Shown here: in pieces, positions 1-11,409 of the stretch
How positions within the stretch are numbered: position 1 is the first letter of the stretch
How the letters are laid out: the number at the start of each line of letters is the position of its first letter
From: Cycas panzhihuaensis
Lineage: Eukaryota; Cycadophyta
Direction of reading: 5' to 3'
Length of the DNA: 64,000 bases
Assembly: GCA_023213395.1 (NCBI GenBank)
Contig: CM041465.1
Span: 170,321,741 to 170,385,740, forward strand
Program-made: the position numbers and the translations under genes
Notes under the pieces: model-generated
Databases searched by the model: none
Seen by the model: only the letters and a program-made list of their open reading frames with translations
What the model was told of the DNA's origin: nothing

Positions 1-624
1 TTATCTATAATAGGCTTAGTTAAGCTATAGAAGTCTACTAAAACTAGAGTAACACTGACAATGCTACCTTAAATGAAATATATATACACACATTAGATGT
101 GGAGAAATCTACTCAGGAGAAAATAATGAGTGGGTTATGTAAACCAAAAGGATGCAGGTTATAAAAGAAAGATCTAGCTCACCAGATCTCACCACCATAT
201 AGACCTTTAAGGCCTATATGCAGGCCTGAATGCTCTAATACCGGATGAAAGAAATAAAATCATGGAGAATAGGGTAGAACATAAAAGAGAATCATAAATC
301 AATATATTATTATTGCACAAATATGAGAGCCATTGTATTTAATCTATTTTGTAAAGAGAGTATTACAAATGTCCATAATGAAGGTGATGTCTAAATACAC
401 CAAGGTTACACACCCCTCAAATTATATAGTTTGGGGTAGGAAGGAAACTCCTCAACCCCTAAAATTTAAATAATAATAAAATAATATAAACTTAACTCAA
501 ATTAACTAAACTTACTTTATACTTACTTACACATGTTGAGCACCCACATGTGTAAATTAATGAAGATGAGGTATGCACTCCTAGTTAGAAGGTGGGAGAG
601 GGGTGATGAGCATTAACCCCAACA
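1..624 (-). mobile_element. LTR family C, copy 1: 5' LTR (246-624) plus primer site and start of internal region, minus strand
   Basis: Read on the minus strand, the LTR starts TGTTGGGGTTAATG (position 624) and ends near 246. It closely matches the family C LTR at 60925 over most of its length; for example both contain the reverse of gaaggtgggag...gggtgatgagc. The sequence gctctaatacc at 232-242 is the reverse complement of a tRNA-Met primer site (GGTATTAGAGC) sitting just inside the LTR. Bases 1-231 are therefore the first part of an internal region that continues left of the window. No coding is visible there. A short inverted repeat lies around 198-220 (tatagaccttt/aaggcctata). Confidence 0.75.
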
Positions 625-2634
625 ATTACACTATGGATCACTATTTACAAATAAGTAAATGATCAATATACAAGATTATAAGCCAATGTAGAAGCTAACA
701 TCATTAGGTATACATGACTTAAAACTCAAATGTAGGATGTGTAATCAACCCAATAATCTCTAACTTGTGTCCAACATATAGTTGAGGTTGTTAAAGGGAT
801 ACCTAAGATTTTAGTAGAATTAAGTTAGAATTCACCCATGATACCTGCAATTATGTTTGGTAATAAAATTCAAGTCACAACAGAGCTTAAGTACACCTAA
901 TCCTCATCCAGTTCACCAATAAGAAGCTATATACCTCCTCTAAAGAGTGGTACATACATACCCGTGCCTATGATAGATATTGAACTGCATATATTTTAAT
1001 CTTATATTAAAGTTTTAGTTTTCCTGGTTAGTTATCAGGATGATCCCTGATTGAGGCATGATGGTATGGCTAACCAAACCTCACCAATATTTTGGTTCAG
1101 TTTAGTCCCAACTTGAAACTGACACCTCTTTTATGGCATGGCATTCTGTCAACAAAGGTATCTCAACTTTGGTAAGTATGTAAATAGGTATGAGATGGCA
1201 GAAAATAAAGTACAAGATGTATTCCTTTTAGAGAGAGTAAAAAGATTATCGAATTTGCATCAAACGTACATATAACTTAAAATAGAGTACTTTTGGAGTG
1301 TCTGTGGAGTGCTTGCTTGAAGTGATTTTAGAGTGTTGAAATGAAATGTTGATAAGCGAGTGAGGACACCAAATATTACTCTGATCCAAGTGGTTTTTTA
1401 TTCACTTTTATAATAGGCTTTTAAGCCTTACAAAAAGAAGGAAGAAAATTTCTTCACAATTTTTTTACAAAAAAACATATTTCCACTAAAACATCAATAC
1501 CTTTCTCCCATGGTAACAAAATTGAGTGTTAACTTTTGTGCTGTAAATTAGACTCAAAGCTACATCTTTAAGAGTTAGAATTAGGTCAAAATGAGTTTTG
1601 CAAAATTTTTGGTAGCCCCGCAAAGTGGATAAAATATATATTTCCAAAATCCTTACTAAAAATAACTATTGTTCACTAAAATAGTAATAGCTTTCTTATA
1701 TGACAACAAAATTAGGTGTTATTTATTGTGCTAGAAACTAAACTTAGAGGCATATCTTTTACAATTAGAATTAGGTCAATTGAAGCTCTATGGAATGTTT
1801 TACAAACATGTGAAGTTGAGTAAGTATATTTTTATTTCTACAGAAAATCTAACTTATAAATATCTCATCAACACATGATACCATATAAAATTTCCATCAA
1901 TTTTTTATCACTAGGATCTCAATATAGACAGGGTGAGAGCATACAATGATGAATATTATATATGGCTTCAAATTATTTAAAAAAAAGGGTAAACCTCCCC
2001 TTACAAATATTCTTTTAAATGTTAAAAAAAAATTGACAATATTTCCCCTTGTTAAACAGACAAAACAAAGAGAAAGAAAAGAAGAATAAGATATGCATAA
2101 ATAGATACCAAAAGATTGGAATCCTTAGTCCTATAATTTCTTATATTATGCTTCCAAACCTATAAAAGAGAAAGGGAAATCAAATAATATTAAATATGCT
2201 ATGATAAAAACTTAAAAATATTTTCAAATCCACTTTTACAATCTCCTTCACCACATGGATTTTGGAGGAGAAGGAAGTGATGGCTCCATTACAAGTACAA
2301 GTGAGGAATATGAAGGAAGTTTACTCTGATATTATATGAAAGTAGTGGATCTAGCCTTCATTTCTATGCACTAAACATAAAGGCAAAAATGTAGGAAGAG
2401 AGACTTGAGAGAAAGAGTAGCTCTCACAAAATAGGGAGGTGAGAATAAGCCTCCTCTATTGAGCTTTTACTTTTATATTGAGAGAGAAAGCATTAGAGTT
2501 AGGTGAAATGAAATTACACATAATGCATATGAAAGTGCATTTCACTTAAGTGATCTAATTTAAAGTTCACTTAAGACCCTTTTTAAGAATAATCAACTAA
2601 TGTAATGACCTTGTGACATTAACTTATTTCAATA
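625..2634. other. Unassigned AT-rich stretch with a diverged ~185-bp direct duplication
   Basis: I see no gene here. About 1482-1650 and 1669-1840 are diverged copies of one segment. Both read ...cactaaaa, ...aacaaaatt(g)ag(t)tgtta..., ...ttgtgct...aaa, and ...agttagaattaggtcaa in the same order and spacing. The rest is simple AT-rich sequence between the family C LTR and the gag remnant of element K, and may be decayed K internal sequence. Confidence 0.4.
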
Positions 2635-3068
2635 GCTTCTCCCTTCTTGGTTAAATTTGGAGGTTTAAAATCCCTCCTTAATGACTCTAGTTTCACTTAT
2701 TTTTCAACCTTCTACTTAGCCAACCTATTTTATAATCTTGTCCATTAGTTCTCATAATATTTGGCTTTATAGATTACCTCCTCTAAAATGTTTTTCTCAT
2801 ACACCTTATTTTTGTTTCAAATACTCTCATTCAACTTGCTAATAAATCTATCGATTTTACCTTCTCCTCCTAAATATATAGTATGTATTGGAGTAATTCC
2901 CTAAGTTCTCTCTCACACTCTTCTATAGCCCTCCTTCCTTGCTTTAAATCATGAAAGACTTTTATCTTATTATCATAATATTGCTCAAAGAAATAACCTT
3001 TATTTGAAGTATTTAATGAATTTTCTTCATATTATTTCTCTTTCTGAAAGGTCCTTCATCCTCTTGTG
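2635..3068 (-). pseudogene. Ty3/gypsy element K: C-terminal half of gag, broken
   Basis: Minus-strand translation gives a recognisable Retrotrans_gag C-terminal part with motifs such as FFEQYYDNKIKVFHDLKQG and RELRELLQYI, interrupted by frameshifts and stops. It continues to about 2635 with FKPPNLTKKGEA. It is the downstream half of the gag whose upstream half lies at 5820-6480. The two halves are separated only by copia element J. Removing J and one copy of its ATGCT duplication joins LWWEH to HKRMKDLS in one frame. The protein would be a retrotransposon capsid; no zinc knuckle, protease or reverse transcriptase of K was found to the left, so K appears truncated or too decayed to see. Confidence 0.65.
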
Positions 3069-3306
3069 ATGCTTGTTGGAAATCAAATATGCAATAAGAT
3101 AATATTCGTAAATAGAAATAAACACCTCCAGGATCGAATAGTACCCTTAAGGTACCTCAAATTCTATTAACAAAACATCCTTACAACAAATATTCCATAT
3201 GATACACTATGTGTGTATTTATAATACATGATATGATAGTGAATGTGGGATCCACTTACATGTGGGATAAAACAAATATGTATTACTAATATTCCAACAC
3301 TTCCCC

Positions 3307-3501
3307 TTAATGCACATTTGGGTCATTTCTATTTGTAATGCCTTGTCTTTGGAAATGTCTTAAAGATAATGTCTTCAACTTGATCCTTGTCTTTAATCTT
3401 ATAGTGATTTCTTTGCTATAGAATGGTGTCTTCAACTTGATTTTCATCTTTAATTCTATATTGATACCTTTGTAGGATGATGTCCTTAGCTTGATTTCCA
3501 T
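3307..3501 (-). pseudogene. Element J: polyprotein 3' tail
   Basis: Minus-strand reading just upstream of the polypurine tract. It shows a repeated lysine-rich pattern (KLRTSSYKG, KLKTPFYSK, IRLKTRIKLKTL), caused by a short DNA repeat: ttgattttcatctttaat-like segments recur three times in 3370-3510. In another frame the end reads CALRGSVG. Tails of the type LRGSVG directly before the polypurine tract are usual for plant copia polyproteins. No RNase H catalytic residues were seen. The assignment rests mainly on position. Confidence 0.4.
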
Positions 3502-4053
3502 CTTCCATCATGTAGTGATAACGTTGTTGTAGCAACTCTAGTAAGTATGAATCCCGATTCATCATTATGCCTGGTCTAGTATGATTTTGATGTAGATCCT
3601 ATAAGTTACCATCTTCAAATAAAACTTGATTGTCATCATTATCCTATATAAATTCTTGATCACTATGTACAACAGTGATTTCTTCAACCTTTGGAGCAAA
3701 ATCTTGATTAACTTGCATACTCTTTAAACCTGAATCATGGATCAACACAGGAGCATCATTTAGACTTGAATCAATACAAGACTCATCTTTTATAGAACCA
3801 TCATATTCATATTTAATTTCATTTGAAATAATAATGTCATCTAAATAAACCTTATTGATTCATCACTCTCAACGTCTACAATAGAAGTTGTAGTCTCATT
3901 AATGTATTCAGTCATATATTTGGTAGTAGTTTCATTAATATTTAAATATTCTTTATTTTGGCATACTATTTCATTAGTGTTGATAATATTTTCTTCATTT
4001 GTTATACCTGTATCATAACCATCACTAACCTTAATTACCTTTTCAATCATTTG

Positions 4054-4480
4054 TTATATCTCTTCAGGAGTTTGTTCAAATACATCCCTGAAAAAATCCC
4101 ATGCTTCCTTAGTAGTACTTGTATGTTGAATCTTAAGAATGATAAAATGGTATGTGGAAGGAAGTTCAACCTTGTTTAATATAGTAAGAATCATGATGAA
4201 TGCCTTTCTGTCTTTCTTCTCAAGCATTTCCTTTTCTTCTTCATCCTTCGGAATATCATATCCACTAGTAACAAGCTTCCACAAACCTCTAGCTATGAAA
4301 AAAACATCTCATTTTAATTGTCCAAAAGAAGTAGTCTTCTTCATTACACTTAGGTGTCAGAAGAAATAAATCCTTTAAGTAATATTCATTTATTTCATGA
4401 ATATATATAACCACATCATTTTTCTCCATGATTATAAATGTACCTCCAAATAATGTCCCTTTTTCAATCAACAAATTCAC
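4054..4480 (-). pseudogene. Element J: copia gag (UBN2-type) remnant
   Basis: Two overlapping minus-strand frames, 4480-4289 then 4284-4054. Together they show the N-terminal half of a plant copia gag: DYFFWTIKMR, then LVTSGYDIPKDEEEKEM, KDRKAFIMI and STTKEAWDFFRDVF. This order (xWxxKM..., LVxxGY, KD.KA, ..AKEAWD.L) is the signature of the gag_pre-integrase/UBN2 family, where the protein builds the virus-like particle. A one-base frameshift separates the two pieces and the rest of gag is gone. An acidic stretch continues at 4050-3841 (repeated INETTTKYM/INETTTSIV) that may be the linker before integrase. Confidence 0.65.
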
Positions 4481-5819
4481 TCATTAATCAATCTCAATAA
4501 ACTTTCTCATATCTCATGTCCCTCACATCATTGAATTCATTGTCACATCATCACCTTGCCCATTTCTTATAAACAGTCACATAAAATCTAAAACACTCAC
4601 TTCACCAAATCAATGCCTTATAAATCTCATAATGATCATACATGCTACATGTCATTATTAAATTGCTAAGACACACACTTCACTTAATTGCCCAAAATAT
4701 AACTCATGCCACTACACCTGCAAGTCAGGTAACTTCAATAAAAACTCATCCTTCTTTGCCCATTTAGTCAATTAAAATACATCATCAAACATGCCTAATC
4801 TCATCCTTAAACACACACAACAAATACCCAATATTGTCATGTAACCTCACATGCAACAAGCATCTCATATCACTATCTTTCTTACCCTCAAATTAGCCTT
4901 ATCATGCCTATAAAGTCCCTTCATGTAAATCACATTCCAATGAGCACTAAATCACCATATGTTACCCAACTCATTCATGCAGACACATGCACTATCGCTT
5001 CATCACCATACTATGTCATCATCACAATAGTTCTCTCATACGAATATATGTAAGAAGGCACTTAATTTGACATTAAATAATCACCATCATGCATCTCAAA
5101 TCACTAATAGAGCGCCAAATACATTCACATCAACATGACTTAATTTTGTCTCAAAAAGTACTCTCCCATGTACAACACACACAAGAGAGCCTTAAATAAT
5201 CACCTCATATTGCACCATCACCCAACTTATTTTCTCATGTAAATTGCATACAAGAAAGCCTATAATCACCTCATCTCACCCATTAATCATGTTATTTCTT
5301 TCCTATAAACTTTCTCATGTAAATACATATAAGAGAGCACTATATCCATGCCTTAAATATTATCAACAAATCACCATCATACAACAAACTCATGCTTACT
5401 TCATTATCAAAATAAGACCCTTTTAATAAATGAAAAATGCATCATCAATATCCATAATTATCACCTCATTCATACCATCATCCAAAAGTATCATCCTTTT
5501 CCAATACTATATATGTATAATAGATATATTAGGCCCCAAGAGTAATGGTTTTGTGGCTAAGAAAAATATAATATGAAACCCTTAAATTCCTAAAAAACTT
5601 ATTTATGAAAAAAATATAGCTTAAAAATATATAAATATGGGTGTAAATGATGACCTTTAAAATATGATTCCAACAGTTTAGACAAAATTAAATTCTGATA
5701 TCATATATTCCAACGGTTCAGACAAAATTAGATCTTGTATTATAAATATGATAATGAGTGTGGGATCTACTTGCATGTGGGACAAAATAAATGTTCATTA
5801 CTAATATTCCAACAATGCT

Positions 5820-6480
5820 CCCACCATAAAGATTCTTTCTCTATTAAGTTATATACAATTATTTATACCTTCTCCTTTGAGTTGAAGTCATTTAACCCAA
5901 AGTACTCCACAATATTGAGAAGATAAGAATCTACTTCTTCATCCTTAACTTCTCCACTAAAGGTAGGTAGCTTTACCTTCCTCATTTCATGCTAGAGTGT
6001 GCTCATTCTACCTTCTCATTCTCTTCATCTCAGTCTTAGAGTTACATTAGAAGATGTAGTATTGAAAGAATAATACTCTTTATTACAGTCATGAGTTTTT
6101 CTTTTTCCATTTCTTATGCTTGAATTCCAATGAGTTAATAGTTCTTGTGATCTACTCTTCCTTCCATTATTCCTATTGAATCCTCTAGATTATTTCTTTC
6201 TTAAGGGTTTGTTGGATATTGTGGATTATTACTTTTATGGTTTATTAGGATTCTCCCATTGTCCTCCTTGTAAATTCTTGATTGATCTTGCAAGTTACAA
6301 ATAATTTCCACCAAGGCTAAGAAAACATCAATATTTGGGTGTCCCTTTGCTTTAGAATTTCTTTTGTTCCCATTTCTCTAGAGTTTAGACCTCCTCAGTC
6401 CTCTCAAGGTATTTTTATACCATTCCTCATTCTATCAATTCTTGCTCAAATGAATGGTTTGTAATTTCTATGTATGCACT
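5820..6480 (-). pseudogene. Ty3/gypsy element K: N-terminal half of gag, interrupted by element J
   Basis: The clearest part starts at Met 5985 (MRKVKLPTFSGEVKDEEVDS) and continues with YFGLNDFNSKEKV and a WW motif at about 5820-5830. KLPTF.G...D...WL...E.YF..N and the later WW are hallmarks of the Retrotrans_gag domain. A weaker basic reading frame extends upstream to about 6480. The frame is cut at the WW motif by element J and continues at 3068. Several stops are present, so the gene is dead. Confidence 0.65.
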
Positions 6481-6542
6481 TCAATTTAGCAACCTATAAA
6501 AGTTGTTTTATAAAACCTTACAACCACTTGTCACTATTCCAA

Positions 6543-6801
6543 CTTATGGAATCCTAGTAGAAATTTATCAAAGTTGCAACTTATAAGCCCTTAACAATAA
6601 TAATTTAACATTGCAACTTATGAAACTTTAGGAACAAGTTATTAATATTATAATTTATGAAATTTTAGTAGCAACCTCTCAATATTGTAGCTTTTGAAAT
6701 CCTAGTAGCAGTCTACCAATATTGTAACTTGTGAAAGCTTAGCAGTAATATGTCAATGTTGCAACATATGTTATCCTAGCTATAATTATCAATGTTAAAA
6801 C
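6543..6801. repeat. 37-bp minisatellite, seven units in exact register
   Basis: Units start at 6543, 6580, 6617, 6654, 6691, 6728 and 6765. Each is 37 bp with no indel, and the consensus begins c-t-t-a-t-g-a-a-a-t-c-c-t-a-g-t-a-g and ends like a-a-t-a-t-t-g-c-a-a. Units are diverged from each other, so the array is old. It lies between the primer site of element K (7088) and its gag, that is, in the K leader. A possible eighth, poorer unit follows. Around 6485-6542 there are less regular relatives. Confidence 0.8.
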
Positions 6802-7087
6802 CTTGAAGTTAATCTCTTACAATCTCTTGGTAAGTTTCCAAACATGCTACTCTATTATTTTGAAACTTCAACTACACTTTGAAAAGTCTTTGTAAGCTCT
6901 CAACTTGTTGCTTTGAAAAGTTCTTATAGGCTTTCAAACTTGCAACTTTAAACCAAACATGAAACAAGACTGTAATAAGCTCTTTGCATGCTTTTAATCT
7001 GAAAATTCCTTGTTAATTTCTCCGTTGGTATATAGGCTTTAAATCTAGCTTTTCTACTGGGTTTTGTAAACTTTCAAAGCCAACTAC

Positions 7088-7100
7088 TCTGATACTAATT
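7088..7100 (-). other. Primer-binding site of gypsy element K
   Basis: The sequence ctctgatacta reads TAGTATCAGAG on the minus strand, matching the tRNA-Met initiator primer-site core with one change. It abuts the LTR start TGTCATGACCC at 7101, leaving a two-base spacer. This marks the 5' LTR of K as lying to the right. Confidence 0.6.
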
Positions 7101-7466
7101 TGTCATGACCCTTCTCAAGCATAAGGTGCTTGTGATATCACCTAGATGGAATTCACTTGAGTTACATAATAAGGACAGAACCAAATTATCTAAGAACTTG
7201 AATATATAAAAATTTATTTAAAATATTATATATATTACAAAAATATTTACCTAAGGGGTGTGGAAAATCTAAATGAACATAGGTGATCATGCATTAATAA
7301 GTAGGTCTAATTTGTCGATAACAATTCATGCAAGATAGATAAGATACCCAAGCATTATATCCCTCAATGAGGTAATGTACATATGATACGTGCATAAGAG
7401 AAAAATCAAATAGGTTGCTTAAATGGATTTACAACCCAACCAATAGCAATCTTGAAAAGGAAAACT

Positions 7467-7530
7467 TGTTAAAATATAGCAAAATAGCTATGATACCATT
7501 TTGAAATATAGTACAACAACTCTTATACCA
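7467..7530 (-). repeat. Two 32-bp primer-site units at the U5 end of E's 3' LTR
   Basis: Units 7467-7498 and 7499-7530 are each exactly 32 bp. On the minus strand each begins with a primer-site motif (TGGTATAAGAG and TGGTATCATAG) and ends TATATTTCAAAA or TATATTTTAACA. The LTR core also ends ATATTTCAACA, so each unit is a copy of an LTR terminus joined to a primer site. E's other LTR has only one such unit (16987-17018). Confidence 0.75.
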
Positions 7531-7893
7531 TGTTGAAATATGACACTAATGGACATATGAATATGTAATAAAATATATTTACATGAGGTGATAAAAGATA
7601 TAAACAATAAACAAATGAAGAATGAAGTATGTATAAACACATAAGATAATAATTCTTGTGGGAAATAATCATCTCTAATTATTGCATTAGGTATGAGCAT
7701 ATACTTTTATAGTACATAGGCACTTTATAGTTGTCTAATCACATAAAGGAATTGCCATAACCACCACTAAGGTGATACATGGATATGTGTGCATATATAC
7801 ACATCTTAATGACTCTAATTTAATATTACATAAAAGAGTTAGGGGCACACCTTGATATTAACACTAACCTAATATTAAACATTACTTCTAACA

Positions 7894-8752
7894 CCCCCTC
7901 ATAATGTTTAATGTCACGTCAAGACACACTAACCCTTTGTTGTACAATTCCACTAAGCTAATCATCATAATTGCCTCCTCCTTCAAGTATGCTAGATCAA
8001 ATGAAAAACATCTCTAACTTGTACAAGTTATATCTTCAAGCTACTTAACATTGCCAGTTATTAATGACATTTGTATAAATAAAGCTCCATCTACCTAACT
8101 GTAGGTGTAATTGATCATTACAACTATAAATTCTATAGAAACCTCCTTCAGATATATGGATTTACTAGCATCTATCAACACCATTCTAGGAATAGGCCAA
8201 ACTATTCGTTCAACCAAATGAGTTGAATACCAAACAAAGTAGCTTTACTTCCTAAAGCCTCCCCTTTAGGTTCATCAGTAAGTAATATTACTTAAAGTCT
8301 CCAACACTAGTTTCTTTAAGATTTTTAATATAATTCCCTAGTCCTTCCAAGCCTTTTACTATTATTACCTAGTCTCTCCAAGCCTTTCAGTATCAACATT
8401 TGGTGTCTTAAACTCTAATCTCTCTAAGGTTTTCAATGATCCTTAAAGCCTTCATAAATGGTCTCTTCAAAATGCCACACACTTTCTAGCCTCCTCAAAA
8501 TAATCACACAGTCACCATATGGCTTACAAGTACTAGCAACTGACAAATAAATACAAGATATGAGTTATGAAATTCATTTAATAACTCTCTCATTAAAAAA
8601 ATTTCCATTTTAACTTAATGGTTCTCCATGATGAGGACTTTAAAATATGCTAAGTGACTAATCAATGTGTTTGTCTCCAAGTCTTCTTTCCAATGCAATT
8701 AATGACACTTAATTCTGACTCTAAATGATGAAGTTATACCTCAAAAATGATA
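7894..8752 (-). other. Internal region of element E, 3' part
   Basis: Starts with the minus-strand polypurine tract ATTATGAGGGGG. No frame longer than a few dozen codons is open. The sequence before the tract could be a decayed copia polyprotein end (readings such as SILEGGG), but I would not rely on it. Ends at the duplication ATATG (8753-8757) made by the insertion of L. Confidence 0.4.
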
Positions 8753-8757
8753 ATATG

Positions 8758-9935
8758 TGATCTGAATCTTGAATGGGAAAGTGAAAACTTTAACCAATTG
8801 AAACAAAATCCAGAACAATATACATATTATTACATATAATTTAAAATTTCTAGAATTTTCTTACAAAAACCCCCTTGTTTGTGCTCTGTTGAGCATACAA
8901 TGATGGGCTAACTGACATTTTGGGAGAGAGAGAATGAGAGCTGGCGCTTCTTGAGTGCGCTCATTTCTTTGGAACACTGTGTCTCGAAGTCTGCCGCTTT
9001 TGGTTTTCTGTACCAAAAACCCCGTTTTGGGTGAGGAAGACTGGCTAGCGTCTCTTCTGGGACTGCTGCACTTTACTGTCTTCTCTTCTGGACTGAGGCT
9101 GCGATTTTCTGGGCTCCTTCCAGATCCCCGCAACTAGTTTCTTCTGCTGTGTTTTCCGTCTTTTATCTCTCAACGCAGATTTTACTCTTGGAGCCGTTCT
9201 CTTTCCAGAAAATGATTTTTCTTGGAGATTTCTTGAATCTTGCTTCGTGCTGCATCTAGGGCTGCGGTGTCCTCTCTTTCGTGTCAAGAATCTCTGTCTT
9301 GATCCCCCAGATTCCTCTGTCAAATTTCGCTTAAAAGCGTTTCCATTTGAGAGAGTTATTCCCATTTTTCTGTTTTCTCCGTTTTCTAACGGTTTTCAAA
9401 ACGATTTAGAAACTCTTAGGAAAATCCATTTATTTTGGAGTTTTCCCTCTTTGAATGAGTAGAGGACACGTGTGTGCACCTTCTCCTCAAATTTCGTGCC
9501 AAACGGTTACCGTTTGAGCCGCCAAAACCATTCCCATTTTTATTATTTTCTATTTTTTGACTTGCGATGGCGGTAGTAGCACTCGATGTGACCACAGCAG
9601 TAGTAGCGACTCTGTGAGACTATGTGACTCTGTGCAGACTCAGTAGTGACCAGCTTTGTAGCAACCGTAACACTTGCATAACACCTTGGTAGCGCCTTGG
9701 TAGCAATTATAGCACCTTGGTAGTAGTTGTAGCACTTTAATAGCAGCTCGGTAGTAGTTATAGCACCTTTTTACACTTGTAGAAATACAATGTTTTTACA
9801 TTTTTAAACCTTTTAAAGGCATATTTCTACTAAATGGAGACTATTAAGCCTTTTTAAGGCAATTTCCTACTACATAAAGACCATTTACATGAAAAATAAA
9901 GTATTTGGAGCATTTTAAAGATCTGAAACGGATCA
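8758..9935 (-). repeat. 3' LTR of gypsy element L
   Basis: 1178 bp, TG...CA. Aligns end to end with 13950-15165 and differs by scattered substitutions and indels. Open frames here (SPENRSLSPEEK-type readings) occur equally in both LTRs and are not genes. The 9560-9760 part is rich in gtagcag/gtagcac repeats. Confidence 0.95.
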
Positions 9936-9950
9936 GAACTCCCCTTTTTT
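9936..9950 (-). other. Polypurine tract of element L
   Basis: Minus-strand AAAAAAGGGGAGTTC immediately before the 3' LTR. This is the site where plus-strand DNA synthesis is primed in LTR retrotransposons. Confidence 0.85.
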
Positions 9951-9984
9951 AGGAGTTCATGGCCTCATGAACTTTATAGTTGTA

Positions 9985-10816
9985 GATGAGGGAATTTGAT
10001 TTTCCCTGTCTCCTTATTGTACCATTTTGCTTTACTAGGTACTTGTCCTTTCTCTGCAATTCTGAAGGACTCAATTATGCCTCTTCGAGTCTCGGTCTGC
10101 TTCCTTTAAAGAATGCAATCATTTTGCATTGGTTCCTCTTTCTCTATCCACAACTCCTCTGGGTTTGGTAAGAGTGGAACTCTGTCTTCATCTTCATCCA
10201 ACATGGATGGCTCGAACATCTTCAGATTCTCGATATTCACTACGGAATACATCTTCATGAATTCTAGAAGTTCAAGCTGGAAAGCATTTTCCCCTATTTT
10301 CTTCAAAATTGTAAAAGGACCATAACGTAAAGGCTTTAGCTTTTTGCCTTCACCTTGCAATCTTTTCTTACTGAGGTGCAACCAAACTCTATCTCCTTCC
10401 TTAAAGGAATGGCTAGTTCTATGTGCATCATGCCACTGCTTGTATCTCTGTTGAGACTTTTGAAGCTGCTCTTCAACCTGTTGATGGATTTTCCTGATTC
10501 TTTCCAAGAATCTTTGTGCCTTTTCATCTCCTTCTTCCTCCTTTCCATTTCCTGCAGAAAGTTGAGCAGAAAATTCTAAATCGAAAGGACTTGCAAGCAG
10601 AAATCCCAAACATACCTCAAATGGTGATTTCTGGGTTGAGCTATGAATAGCTCTGTTGAATGCAAATTGTAAGTATGGGAGACTTTCATCCCAAGTCTTA
10701 GGATGCTTGGCATTGTATCCTCGTAACAGCTGTACCAATGTCCTATTGACAACTTCAGTCTGGCCGTCTGTTTGAGGATGAAAAGCTGTACTCATCTTTA
10801 GCTTCGTATCCATCAT
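9985..10816 (-). pseudogene. Element L: integrase C-terminal part with GPY/F module and chromodomain-like tail
   Basis: From 10816 the frame reads MMDTKLKMSTAFHPQTDGQT and carries the third catalytic residue of the DDE integrase (Glu in QTDGQTEVVNR). A GPY/F module follows (KPLRYGPFTILKKIGENAF). A stop at 10106-10108 interrupts it after DCIL. The same frame then continues with TETRRG, KGQVPSKAKWY and FPHL up to about 9985. TRRG...KGQ...AKWY is the pattern of the chromodomain-like C terminus in some plant chromoviruses, which directs integration to chromatin. The stop at 10832-10834 lies where family members have Trp. Confidence 0.85.
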
Positions 10817-10859
10817 TCCCCAAAGTGTTTGTCAAAAATGACTCAAAAATCTGCTGTCT

Positions 10860-11409
10860 CGATCAGAAATGATTGAGTTGGGAAGTCCAAAATACTTCCA
10901 AACATGTTGGAAAAATAATCTAGCTATGTCTTCTCACGTATGTGTTTTCTTCTGGGGAATCAACATCACCATTTCTTGAATCGATCAACAACAACAAACA
11001 AATAGTCCATACCATTTTTGGTTTGTGGTAGTCCTCCCAAGAAATCCATGGAGATACTTTCCCACGGTCGTGATGGAACAGGAAGTGGAATGTACAATCC
11101 AAACTTCCTATTGGCCAGCTTTGATGTACTACATAATGTACACCCTCGTACTGCTGTAGTCACATCTTGCTGCATGTTTGGTCAATACATATATCGTTGT
11201 AAGTTTAGCAACGTCTTTCCCACTCCAAAGTGTCCAGCAACTCGAGAAGTGTGAGCTTCTCTTATCCACTTCATTCGGTCTGCATGCTTTGGAATGCAAA
11301 GCTTGTCTTGCTTGCAAAGAAGTCCATCTTTCATTTGAAATCTGCAACTACTTTTCCTTCTTTGTGGTCGCTCAAAGATAGGCTTGAATGCCTTATCTTT
11401 CAAATACAA
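10860..11409 (-). pseudogene. Element L: integrase zinc-binding and catalytic core, broken
   Basis: The frame from 11409 carries HTSRVAGHFG, the two His of the HHCC zinc module. It stops at 11182-11184 and continues with CTLCSTSK, the two Cys. The first catalytic Asp is in SMDFLGGLP and the second in [11 protein letters not shown] (about 10870-10900); a frameshift lies near 10970. Together with Glu at 10750 all three DDE residues are still present at DNA level. The enzyme would insert the cDNA into chromosomes. Stops and a frameshift prevent that. Confidence 0.85.

Larger units (their letters stand above)
3074..5814 (-). mobile_element. Copia-type LTR element J, 2.7 kb relic, duplication ATGCT
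   Basis: The element is bounded by ATGCT at 3069-3073 and 5815-5819. Its 3' LTR is 3074-3299 (TGTTGGAAATC...ATTCCAACA, TGTTGGAA/TTCCAACA inverted ends). A purine-rich tract follows on the minus strand (AAGGGGAAG, 3300-3309). The 5' LTR is reduced to about 80 bp (5735-5814), matching the same LTR end (gtgggatc.actt.catgtggga). Inside there are only a UBN2-type gag remnant and a polyprotein tail. Both ends survive, so this is a deleted, non-autonomous copy nested in the gag of gypsy element K. Confidence 0.75.

Noticed and set aside
6543-6801. CRISPR-like array
   Set aside because: Head-to-tail repeats without spacers, in plant nuclear DNA.
8861-9365. Open frames rich in SPEEK/SSPRRD-type residues in the left LTR of L, and their twins at 14042-14411
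   Set aside because: They occur in both LTRs, on both strands, in non-coding LTR sequence with no initiation context; they are chance frames.
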